A DNA stretch of 64,000 bases, taken from the NCBI GenBank assembly GCA_022767125.1, contig JALEPZ010000068.1, positions 1-64,000 of the forward strand. Direction: 5' to 3'. Source of the stretch: Phocaeicola plebeius. Lineage in GTDB: Bacteria > Bacteroidota > Bacteroidia > Bacteroidales > Bacteroidaceae. Below are positions 25,855 through 33,057 of the stretch, one piece after another. A program made the position numbers and the translations under genes. Under the pieces are notes generated by a model, which saw only the letters and a list, made by a program, of their open reading frames with translations, made no database searches and had not been told where the DNA came from. Each line of letters starts with the position of its first letter. Within the stretch, counting starts at the first letter, position 1.

Positions 25855-25866
25855 AGGGGGCAATGC

Positions 25867-26103
25867 TTATTTTGCGTTAGCTTCGATATAAGCAATGGCG
25901 TCACCTACTGTCTGGATTTTTTCTGCCTGGTCGTCAGGAATAGAGATACCGAATTCCTTTTCAAATTCCATGATCAGCTCAACGGTGTCCAGGGAATCTG
26001 CACCCAGGTCGTTCGTGAAGCTAGCTTCCGGAGTAACTTCTGATTCTTCTACGCCCAGTTTATCAACGATAATCTTCTGTACTTTTAATGCGATGTCAGA
26101 CAT
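25867..26103 (-). CDS. acpP: Acyl carrier protein
   Basis: 78 residues from MSDIALK. The frame can be extended by three codons, but MSDIA is the family start. Ser37 in [12 protein letters not shown] takes the 4'-phosphopantetheine arm. Acidic, helical and of normal length. It is the first gene of acpP-fabF-rnc-M3 peptidase, with a clear promoter about 50 bp upstream. Confidence 0.96.
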   Translation of the reverse strand: MSDIALKVQKIIVDKLGVEESEVTPEASFTNDLGADSLDTVELIMEFEKEFGISIPDDQAEKIQTVGDAIAYIEANAK

Positions 26104-26153
26104 AATTTTCAAATTTTAGTTTATAAATAGAGTATTTTGTTTATTTTTCGGTG

Positions 26154-26185
26154 CAAAGGAAGAAATATTTCTGCTACTAAGCAAA
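26154..26185 (-). promoter_or_regulatory. Promoter of the acpP operon
   Basis: On the reverse strand TTTG (26185-26182), 20 nt, then TTCCTTTG (26161-26154), which differs from TAnnTTTG only at the second base. The position suits an acpP leader of about 45 nt. Confidence 0.55.
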
Positions 26186-26288
26186 TATTCGGGCAAATAA
26201 TTGCATGCTCTTTGCACATTTTTAGTAAATATGTGCATCCAAAGTCTCATTTCTGCCTAAAAACCGCCTTTTTGACAACACGACAGGG

Positions 26289-26330
26289 CAAAAGGGAAGG
26301 CCGGCGGCCTGTGCCGGCTCAGCCTTCCCT
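26289..26330 (-). terminator. Terminator of pdxB
   Basis: On the reverse strand AGGGAAGGC (26330-26322) pairs with GCCTTCCCT (26301-26293), with inner GCCGGC pairing, and is followed by TTTTGCCC. The stem begins inside the last codons of pdxB. Confidence 0.6.
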
Positions 26331-27332
26331 GCGGAGGGGATAATCGCCCCGCAGCTGTTCGAACAGGTCGGGATGAGCGCGGAGGGCATCGCAGTCCACG
26401 TGGGGATTGTACTGCTGCAGCTGGCGGATGTCGGGCCGTTCGTCGTAAGGGGCCTGTGGCTGTTCGGGCAGTTCGATGGTAAAGTCGGCCGGTTTCCCGA
26501 AATGCCGGCAGAAGGCCTGCAACACCATGCGGGTGGCATTGGCTTTGCCGTCGGCCGAATAGCCGGCAATGTGGGGCGTGCCGATGAAGACCTTGTCCAG
26601 CAGGTCCCGGTTGATGTTCGGTTCGTTCTCCCAGACATCGAGGACGGCCCCGCCCAGCTGTCCTGCCTCCAGAGCGGCGAGCAGAGCAGCGGTGTCGGTC
26701 ACTTCACCGCGGGCTGTATTAATAAGGTAAGGATGTTTTCCGAGTGAGTGGAGGAAGGCGGCATCGGCCAGATGGAAGGTGCGGTACTTCCCATCGCGAA
26801 TCAGTGGGGTGTGGAAAGAAAGCAAGTCGCACTCGGCTGCCAGCGTTTCCAGCGGGACGAAGCCTGGTTCGCCGCGGTCGGCCCGGGGCGGGTCGTTGCG
26901 CAGCACACGCAGGCCCAGCCGTTCGGCCATGGCAGCAACCCGGCTGCCTACATGGCCCACTCCTACCACACCCAGGCACGACTGCTGCAGGTCGATCCCC
27001 TTTTCGCGCTGCAGTAGCAGCAGAACGGAGTGCAGATATTGCTCCACGGCACCCGCATTGCAGCCCGGGCAGTTGCTCCATGCAATGCCGGCCTCCCGGC
27101 AATAGTCGGTATCGATATGGTCGAACCCGATGGTTGCCGTACCGATGAAACGGACCCGGCTGCCTTCCAGCAGCGAGCGGTCGCAACGCGTACGGGTACG
27201 GATCAGCAGAGCATCGGCCTCTTTCACCACTTGGGGCGTAAACGACTGCCCCGGCAGGTACACCACCTCATCGGCCAACGCTTCGATGGCCGCTTTTATA
27301 TAAGGTATCTTGTTGTCGACAATTACTTTCAT
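26319..27332 (-). CDS. pdxB: 4-phosphoerythronate dehydrogenase
   Basis: 337 residues, D-2-hydroxyacid dehydrogenase family, acting in the DXP-dependent route to pyridoxal phosphate. The NAD-binding glycine motif is GVVGVGHVGSRVAAMAERLG (about 120-139). The catalytic Arg is in INTARGEV, and the acid-base His is in TPHIAGYS. The C-terminal part after about residue 285 matches the extra dimerisation domain that separates PdxB from other members. It is a single minus-strand gene, divergent from glf. Confidence 0.9.
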   Translation of the reverse strand: MKVIVDNKIPYIKAAIEALADEVVYLPGQSFTPQVVKEADALLIRTRTRCDRSLLEGSRVRFIGTATIGFDHIDTDYCREAGIAWSNCPGCNAGAVEQYLHSVLLLLQREKGIDLQQSCLGVVGVGHVGSRVAAMAERLGLRVLRNDPPRADRGEPGFVPLETLAAECDLLSFHTPLIRDGKYRTFHLADAAFLHSLGKHPYLINTARGEVTDTAALLAALEAGQLGGAVLDVWENEPNINRDLLDKVFIGTPHIAGYSADGKANATRMVLQAFCRHFGKPADFTIELPEQPQAPYDERPDIRQLQQYNPHVDCDALRAHPDLFEQLRGDYPLRREG

Positions 27333-27383
27333 GGGCTATTTCTGATTAACTACGTGCAAAGTTACGATTTTTATGACAGATTA

Positions 27384-27415
27384 ATTGGCCGAACGGAAAT
27401 CTTTGTTTAGATTTG
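27384..27415 (+). promoter_or_regulatory. Promoter of the glf glycan operon
   Basis: ATTG (27384-27387), 20 nt, then TAGATTTG (27408-27415, an exact TAnnTTTG). An in-frame TTG at 27413 lies inside this -7 box and so cannot be the glf start, which supports the ATG at 27446. Confidence 0.6.
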
Positions 27416-27445
27416 GCCGATAAATCACAGAACAACGAACAGCGC

Positions 27446-28567
27446 ATGAAGCAATATGACTATCTGATAGTAGGAGCTGGACTGTTTGGCGCCGTCTTTG
27501 CCCACGAGGCAAGGAAGGTGGGCAAGCGGTGTCTGGTCATTGACAAGCGTACGCACGCAGGCGGGAATATGTACTGCCAGGAGGTGGAGGGCATTGCCGT
27601 CCACCGCTATGGGGCACATATCTTCCACACCCATCGCCGGGATATCTGGGAGTATGTGGGCAGGCTGGCGGAGTTCAACCGCTTCACGAATTCTCCCTTG
27701 GCTTGCTTTGAGGGGAAGCTCTACAACCTGCCGTTCAACATGAACACCTTCTACCAGCTCTGGGGAGTGAAGACACCTGCGGAGGCCCGGGCCAAGATAG
27801 ACGAACAACGGGCGGAGTTTGCCCATATCACCCAGCCGGCCAACCTGGAGGAACAGGCCCTGTCGCTCTGCGGACGTGACATCTACCGCTGCCTCATCCA
27901 GGGCTATACCGAGAAGCAGTGGGGACGGCCGGCCACGGAACTGCCGGCCTTTATCATCCGGCGTGTGCCGTTCCGCTTTGTCTTCGACAACAATTACTTC
28001 AACGACCCCTATCAGGGCATTCCCAAGGGAGGCTACAACGGCCTGACCGCTGCCTTGCTGGAGGGAGTGGAGGTGAGGCTGAACACCGATTTCTTCGCTC
28101 ATCGCGCGGAACTGGAGGCTTTGGCGGACCGTCTGCTCTTTACCGGCTGCATCGATGAATTCTATGACTATCGGTGCGGCAGGCTCGACTACCGCAGTCT
28201 GCGCTTCGAACACCGCTCCCTGGACGTGCCCGACTTCCAGGGGAATGCCGTGGTGAACTATACCGAACGGGCGGTGCCCTATACCCGCATCATCGAGCAC
28301 AAGCATTTCGATTTCGGAACACAGCCCATCACGGTCATCACCTACGAATACCCCGATGCCTTTGCGCCAGGCAAGGAACCCTACTATCCGGTGAACGACG
28401 AGCGGAACTCCCGGATGTATCAGGAGTACCGGCGGCTGGCCGACCAGGAGGAGCGCGTCTTCTTCGGCGGACGGCTGGCACAATATACTTATGCCGACAT
28501 GGACGATACCGTGGCGGCAGCCCTTGAACTGAGTCACCAACTGCTGAACCAACCCTTTGCATTATGA
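27446..28567 (+). CDS. glf: UDP-galactopyranose mutase
   Basis: 373 residues, flavoenzyme that interconverts UDP-galactopyranose and UDP-galactofuranose, the donor for galactofuranose in surface glycans. The FAD-binding DYLIVGAGLFGAVFAHEA lies at the N-terminus. Family motifs are GAHIFHT, YTEKQWGR, the substrate-loop FNDPYQGIPKGGYN, and the C-terminal FFGGRLAQYTYADMD. It heads a six-gene plus-strand run; its stop overlaps the next start (ATGA). Its presence implies that the neighbouring glycan contains galactofuranose. Confidence 0.95.
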   Translation: MKQYDYLIVGAGLFGAVFAHEARKVGKRCLVIDKRTHAGGNMYCQEVEGIAVHRYGAHIFHTHRRDIWEYVGRLAEFNRFTNSPLACFEGKLYNLPFNMNTFYQLWGVKTPAEARAKIDEQRAEFAHITQPANLEEQALSLCGRDIYRCLIQGYTEKQWGRPATELPAFIIRRVPFRFVFDNNYFNDPYQGIPKGGYNGLTAALLEGVEVRLNTDFFAHRAELEALADRLLFTGCIDEFYDYRCGRLDYRSLRFEHRSLDVPDFQGNAVVNYTERAVPYTRIIEHKHFDFGTQPITVITYEYPDAFAPGKEPYYPVNDERNSRMYQEYRRLADQEERVFFGGRLAQYTYADMDDTVAAALELSHQLLNQPFAL

Positions 28568-29280
28568 ACAGCCTGCATATCATTACCCCGGTGAAGGACT
28601 CCATCGACTTCACCCTCGAAACGGCCAAGGCCATTCTTGCCTCCGACCTGAAGGTGCCGTTCACCTATACCATCTATAACGATTTCAGTACGCCTGAGAA
28701 TACCCGCCGCCTGGAGCAGGCTGCCCGGGAGATGAACTTCCGGCTGGTCAACCTGGCCGACCTGACCGACCACCCTTCGCCCAACTACCTGCTGGTGCTG
28801 AAGAAGACCCGCCACGAGGCCATTGAGGCCGATGCCGGCCTGCTGATTGTGGAATCGGATGTGGTGGTCCGTAAGAATACCCTTCAGGACCTGTACGACG
28901 GGGCGAAGGAGCGGACCGACTGTGCCATTGCCGCTGCCGTGACGGTGGACGAGCAGGGAGCGGTCAACTATCCCTACCTTCATGCCAAGGGACAGGAGGG
29001 CAAGGTCTATCCCGAAAAGAAGCATTGCAGCTTCTGCTGCTCGCTGCTGACTCCCCGTTTCCTCCGTGCCTTCGATTTCGACGAGCTGGATGCTTCGAAA
29101 AACTGGTTCGATGTCACCATTTCGCACGAGGCGTTGAAGCGGGGGTTCCGTAATTACCTCTTTGCCAACCTGCCCGTCTGGCACCGCCCCCACGGCAGTC
29201 GTCCGTGGAAGCAACTCAAGTATACGAACCCGTTGAAGTACTATTGGCTGAAATTCACCAAGGGACTGGACAAAATCTGA
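28564..29280 (+). CDS. Glycosyltransferase, GT2-like
   Basis: 238 residues, GT-A fold type. The N-terminus LHIITPVKDSIDFTLETAKAI and the acidic motif VESDVVV (about 98-104), in the place of the metal-binding DxD, suggest a family 2 enzyme. It lacks membrane segments. It overlaps glf by 4 nt and is followed 12 nt later by the kinase-like gene, so it is part of the same glycan operon. The sugar donor and acceptor cannot be read from the sequence. Confidence 0.75.
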   Translation: MNSLHIITPVKDSIDFTLETAKAILASDLKVPFTYTIYNDFSTPENTRRLEQAAREMNFRLVNLADLTDHPSPNYLLVLKKTRHEAIEADAGLLIVESDVVVRKNTLQDLYDGAKERTDCAIAAAVTVDEQGAVNYPYLHAKGQEGKVYPEKKHCSFCCSLLTPRFLRAFDFDELDASKNWFDVTISHEALKRGFRNYLFANLPVWHRPHGSRPWKQLKYTNPLKYYWLKFTKGLDKI

Positions 29281-29292
29281 TAGCGAAGACCC

Positions 29293-30036
29293 ATGAGTTA
29301 CTGGAATCATTGTACACTGGTCCTCCATCCTGCTTTCCAGGGGATGGAGGAGTGGATGCGGAGCCTTCCTGAACGGTTCGACCGGGAGGAGGGGACACTG
29401 GTCCACAACGGGCGCAACCAGCTGCGCCGCCTTACTTACCAGGGAAAGGACTATGTGGTGAAGGCGTTCCGCCGTCCGCATGTCATCAACCAATGGGTCT
29501 ACGGCCTGTTGCGGCCCTCGAAGGCCCTGCGGTCGTACCTCAATGCCTTGACCTTGCAACGTATCGGTGTGGGGACTCCTCAGCCGGTGGGCTACATGAA
29601 CCTCCGTCAGGGCCTGCGGTTCGGCCGGAGCTATTTTGTGACCATGGCTTCCGACTGCCCGTATCGCTATGAGGACCTGTTTACCCGTTCCTTCGACTGT
29701 CAGGAGGAAGTGTTGCGGGCCATCGCCCGGACAACCGCCTGCCTGCACGACCACGAGATGGCGCACAAGGACTACGGACGGGCCAACATCCTGTTCCGCC
29801 CCTTGCCCGACGGGCAGGTAAAGGTGGAGCTGGTCGACCTGAACCGGATGGCACTGGGCCCTTTGGACGTGAAAGCGGGTTGCAAGAACTTCGAGCGGCT
29901 GCCGGCCACTCCAGAGATGCACCGCATCCTGGCCGACGAATATGCCAAGGCCCGGGGGTTCGACCCGCAACAGTGTTTTGAACTGATGCAGGCTTACCGG
30001 AGTACGCAGCCCGGAAAGATTGATAACTTGTATTAA
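29293..30036 (+). CDS. Lipopolysaccharide kinase (InaA/WaaP-like)
   Basis: 247 residues with a minimal protein-kinase-like fold of the Kdo/InaA group. A nucleotide-binding Lys lies in YVVKAFRRP, the catalytic loop is HKDYGRANILF (Asp160), and the metal-binding Asp is in VELVDLNRM. Family members phosphorylate Kdo or heptose of the LPS inner core. In this operon it probably adds phosphate to the core or a nearby sugar. It is shorter than WaaP. The exact acceptor is unknown. Confidence 0.8.
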   Translation: MSYWNHCTLVLHPAFQGMEEWMRSLPERFDREEGTLVHNGRNQLRRLTYQGKDYVVKAFRRPHVINQWVYGLLRPSKALRSYLNALTLQRIGVGTPQPVGYMNLRQGLRFGRSYFVTMASDCPYRYEDLFTRSFDCQEEVLRAIARTTACLHDHEMAHKDYGRANILFRPLPDGQVKVELVDLNRMALGPLDVKAGCKNFERLPATPEMHRILADEYAKARGFDPQQCFELMQAYRSTQPGKIDNLY

Positions 30037-30041
30037 GGAGG
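30035..30041 (+). promoter_or_regulatory. Shine-Dalgarno site for a TTG start
   Basis: AAGGAGG ends 9 nt before TTG at 30051 and overlaps the stop of the kinase gene. It is one of few strong SD sites in the window and selects the non-ATG start of the next gene. Confidence 0.6.
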
Positions 30042-30050
30042 AACCACACA

Positions 30051-30962
30051 TTGGAGAAATGGAACATTATTGCGGTGGTGGTCACCTATAACCGCCTGCC
30101 GCTACTGAAACGGAACATCGCCTGCCTGCGTGCCAACCGGCCGCTGTCGCATATCCTGGTCGTCAACAACGGCAGTACGGACGGTACCGCCGAATGGCTG
30201 GCGGCGGAGGCTTCGGACACGCTGACCGTCATTACCCAGGACAATGTGGGCGGTTCAGGTGGCTTCTGGCGTGGCATTCAGGAAGCCTGTCTTCGGGGAG
30301 CCGACTGGATCTGGTGTATGGATGACGACGTGTTTCCCCGGCCCGACTGCCTGGAACGCCTGTTGCCCCATGCCGCTTTGCCCGATGTGGGAATGCTGGC
30401 GCCTCGCCGTCTGATGGACGGGGCGGTGTATACCAACGACTTCCTCGACTACGACTTCCGCCATCCGTTCGCGTCGCTCTATAAGGGTAAACTGAAGAAA
30501 CAGACGGTAACGGCTCCTACCGAGATTGCCGGTACGGCGTTCGAAGGGCCTTTCATCCGCCGGAGCGTGGTGGAAGCCATCGGACTGCCCAACAAGGAGC
30601 TGTTCATTTTCTGCGACGACACGGACTATTGCATCCGTACCCGCCGGGCCGGCTTCCGCATCCTGTATATCCCCGATGCCTTGATGGACAAGGAGAAGTT
30701 CTTCTCGGCCGACACGTGGGCGGAACGCAACCGGAAAAAGAAGTGGAAACGCTTCTACCAGGTGCGCAACTCCACCTACCTGAACCATCACTACGGCGAG
30801 AACTGGGGCGTGCGCTACCTGCGGGGCTTCATCGGCGTGGCCGGCTATCTGCTCACGGCGGCCTTCACGGCACCGTTCTCCTCGGCCTACCGCCTGTCCG
30901 ATCTGCCGAAACTCTGGAACGCCTACCGCGACGGCCTTCGCGAGCGGCTCGGAAAAATGTAA
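30051..30962 (+). CDS. Glycosyltransferase family 2, galactofuranosyl/rhamnosyl type
   Basis: 303 residues starting at TTG (no in-frame ATG before about residue 90, while the GT2 core IIAVVVTYNRLPLLKRNI begins at residue 6). Motifs are VVNNGSTDGTAEWL, the nucleotide-sugar loop DNVGGSGGF, MDDDVFPRPD (the DDD metal site) and the acid region FCDDTDYCIRTRRAGF. The GGSGGF and DDD pattern resembles galactofuranosyl- and rhamnosyltransferases, fitting the glf gene at the head of the operon. A hydrophobic segment near residues 260-285 may contact the membrane. The galactofuranose role is inferred. Confidence 0.83.
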   Translation: MEKWNIIAVVVTYNRLPLLKRNIACLRANRPLSHILVVNNGSTDGTAEWLAAEASDTLTVITQDNVGGSGGFWRGIQEACLRGADWIWCMDDDVFPRPDCLERLLPHAALPDVGMLAPRRLMDGAVYTNDFLDYDFRHPFASLYKGKLKKQTVTAPTEIAGTAFEGPFIRRSVVEAIGLPNKELFIFCDDTDYCIRTRRAGFRILYIPDALMDKEKFFSADTWAERNRKKKWKRFYQVRNSTYLNHHYGENWGVRYLRGFIGVAGYLLTAAFTAPFSSAYRLSDLPKLWNAYRDGLRERLGKM

Positions 30963-30985
30963 TGACGTACTAAAAGAAATTCATC

Positions 30986-31828
30986 ATGAGACTGATCAAA
31001 GTAACGGGAGGGCTGGGCAACCAGATGTTCATCTATGCCATGTACCTCCGCATGAAGCAACGCTTCCCCGACACACGCCTCGACCTGTCGGACATGGTCC
31101 ACTACAAGGTGCACCATGGCTACGAGCTGCACCGGGTGTTCCACCTGCCCCAGACGGAGTTCTGCATTCCTCAGAAGCTCAAGAAGGTGCTGGAGTTCCT
31201 GTTCTTCCGCACCATCATCGAGCGCAAGCAGAAAGGGTCGATGCGTCCCTACCTACGCCGGTATGGCTGGCCCTTCATCTATTTCAAGGGGTTCTACCAA
31301 TCGGAAAAATACTTCGGGGACATCCGGGACGAAGTGCGTCGTGCCTTCACTTTCCCGGTGGAGGAGACCAGTCCGGCCACCGCAGCGATGCTTCGCCAGA
31401 TAGACCGTGACGGACAGTCCGTTTCCCTGCACATCCGCCGGGGCGACTACCTCCTGCCCAAGCACTGGGAGGCCATCGGCTGCATCTGTCAACTGCCGTA
31501 TTACCGGAACGCCCTCCGTGCGATGGAAGAACGGGTGCCGTCTCCCCATTACTATGTGTTCTCCGACGACCTGGAATGGGTAAAGCAACACCTGCCGTTG
31601 CAGGCTGCCACCTACATCGACTGGAACCGAGGAGAGGACAGCTGGCAGGATATGCTGCTGATGAGCCGTTGCCGCCATCATATCATCTGCAACAGCACCT
31701 TCAGCTGGTGGGGAGCGTGGCTGGATCCTCGGGCAGAGAAGATAGTCATTGCGCCTGCCCAGTGGACCCGCCACGAAGACAGCCAGACGATTTTACCACC
31801 CGAATGGGTCCAGGTGCCCGTTCACTAA
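30986..31828 (+). CDS. Alpha-1,2-fucosyltransferase-like, GT11
   Basis: 280 residues. The start MRLIKVTGGLGNQMFIYAMY and HIRRGDY (His149 to Tyr155, the GDP-fucose motif HxRRxD) mark family GT11, as do CRHHIICNSTFSWWGAWL and the end region. The family adds alpha-1,2-linked fucose, usually to galactose. It lies within the glycan operon 23 nt after the preceding GT2. The product could be a host-like H-antigen terminus, but acceptor specificity is not visible from sequence. Confidence 0.9.
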   Translation: MRLIKVTGGLGNQMFIYAMYLRMKQRFPDTRLDLSDMVHYKVHHGYELHRVFHLPQTEFCIPQKLKKVLEFLFFRTIIERKQKGSMRPYLRRYGWPFIYFKGFYQSEKYFGDIRDEVRRAFTFPVEETSPATAAMLRQIDRDGQSVSLHIRRGDYLLPKHWEAIGCICQLPYYRNALRAMEERVPSPHYYVFSDDLEWVKQHLPLQAATYIDWNRGEDSWQDMLLMSRCRHHIICNSTFSWWGAWLDPRAEKIVIAPAQWTRHEDSQTILPPEWVQVPVH

Positions 31829-31843
31829 TCCAATTTTTCTACC

Positions 31844-32749
31844 ATGAGCTTCTATATGATTCGAAAGATGGGAACGGCCTTCTTCCAGCTGTTCCGTACG
31901 TTCCGCAAAACCCCTTCGCCCTGTCTCATCATGACCCTGCTGGTGAAGAACGAGGAAGGAATGCTGGAGCAGAACCTCCGCTTCCACAAGGCAATGGGGG
32001 TGGATGGCTTTATCATTACCGACAACAACTCTACCGACTCCACACCGGAGATTATCGAGAAATACCGCCGCATGGGATGGGTGAAGGAGGTGATTCGCGA
32101 AACGGCCACCGACTACGAGCAGAAGGCGTGGGTGGACCGCATGATCTGGAAGGCAAAGACCGTCTACGGGGCCGACTGGGTCGTCAATGCCGATGCCGAC
32201 GAGCTGTGGTATGCGCCTTCGGGCAGCCTGAAGACGGAGATGGCCGCTACATCGGCCAATGTGTTGAAATGCGAGATGCGCAGTGTCTATCCCGAGGAGG
32301 GAAAGCCGTTCTGGGAATGGAACCGCACGGTGGGGTATGTAGCCGACTACGAGAAGTATGGCTTGTCGCTGTATTCGCTTTTTGAGCGACAGAACATGAA
32401 GGTGATGCACCGTGCCGACGGTTACCTGCAGATTTCGATGGGCAACCACAAGGTGACGATGCTGCCCCAGCGTTCCGCTCTCTCCACCGTCCGTGTCTAT
32501 CACTACAATATCCGGGGCAAGGCGCAGTTTCTGGAAAAGATGATCAATGGCGGCAAGCAGCTGGAGCAACACAAGGGGCGGCACGGTGGCCGTCACTGGC
32601 GCTACTTCTACCGCCTTTACCAGGAAGGCAAGCTGGAGGAGGAATACGACCGGGTTATCGGTACACGGGTGCTTCCGCAGCTCGAGCGCGACGGGTATGT
32701 TCATACAGACACCACCATCCCCGATTTCTTTGCCCGCGTGTTCCGATAG
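31844..32749 (+). CDS. Glycosyltransferase, GT2/GT92-like
   Basis: 301 residues. The core begins PCLIMTLLVKNEEGMLEQNL, with FIITDNNSTDSTPEII and VVNADADELW (DAD metal site at about residue 115). The rest includes HHYN-like VYHYNIRGKAQFLEK typical of the glyco_tranf_2_4 group. Met5 is an alternative start. It is the last gene of the glycan operon and is followed by a hairpin. Donor and acceptor are unknown. Confidence 0.8.
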   Translation: MSFYMIRKMGTAFFQLFRTFRKTPSPCLIMTLLVKNEEGMLEQNLRFHKAMGVDGFIITDNNSTDSTPEIIEKYRRMGWVKEVIRETATDYEQKAWVDRMIWKAKTVYGADWVVNADADELWYAPSGSLKTEMAATSANVLKCEMRSVYPEEGKPFWEWNRTVGYVADYEKYGLSLYSLFERQNMKVMHRADGYLQISMGNHKVTMLPQRSALSTVRVYHYNIRGKAQFLEKMINGGKQLEQHKGRHGGRHWRYFYRLYQEGKLEEEYDRVIGTRVLPQLERDGYVHTDTTIPDFFARVFR

Positions 32750-32769
32750 GAGGTACGGAGGTACAGGCA

Positions 32770-32832
32770 TAAAAAAAGGAGTACCGCTGTACTCCAACCT
32801 TTGTTAACCTTAAATCTAATACTATGAAAAAC
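32770..32832 (-). ncRNA. Probable small RNA, about 62 nt
   Basis: On the reverse strand a promoter (CTTG 32869-32866, 19 nt, TACCTTTG 32846-32839) predicts an RNA starting near 32832. It would run through a short AT-rich 5' part containing GGTTAACAAAGG, then the perfect hairpin GGAGTAC-AGCG-GTACTCC (32795-32778), then seven U (32777-32771). Promoter, short body and intrinsic terminator together describe a self-contained small RNA. I recall similar sequences in other Bacteroides intergenic regions, but cannot name the family. On the plus strand the same hairpin may end the glycan operon. Confidence 0.55.
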
Positions 32833-32838
32833 ACATTG

Positions 32839-32869
32839 CAAAGGTAGGGCTTTCCGGGAAAACGGCAAG
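32839..32869 (-). promoter_or_regulatory. Promoter of the small RNA
   Basis: Reverse-strand CTTG-N19-TACCTTTG. The -7 box is an exact TAnnTTTG. On the plus strand the same bases lie at the end of a seven-codon frame (MKNTLQR, 32824-32847), probably coincidental. Confidence 0.5.
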
Positions 32870-32991
32870 GAAAAGAGCGGATAATTTGTCGGAAATGCCG
32901 GTTTTATTGATTTAGGTCAACCGGGGTGAAGAAGGAAGCTAAGCCGGAACCATAAAATAACCCACGGGCACGATGAAAACTCTGCCAAACA

Positions 32992-33023
32992 GTTGATGGG
33001 GTGGACGAAAATCACTACTTTTG
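32992..33023 (+). promoter_or_regulatory. Promoter of the RNA methyltransferase gene
   Basis: GTTG (32992-32995), 20 nt, TACTTTTG (33016-33023, exact TAnnTTTG). It lies downstream of the first possible in-frame ATG (33001), which rules that start out and supports 33058. Confidence 0.6.
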
Positions 33024-33057
33024 CAGGACATTTGGATTTTTACGAAACAACAACAAT

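Noticed and set aside
32824..32847. Seven-codon leader peptide MKNTLQR on the plus strand
   Set aside because: The same bases form the promoter of the minus-strand small RNA; no plus-strand promoter or attenuator structure fits.
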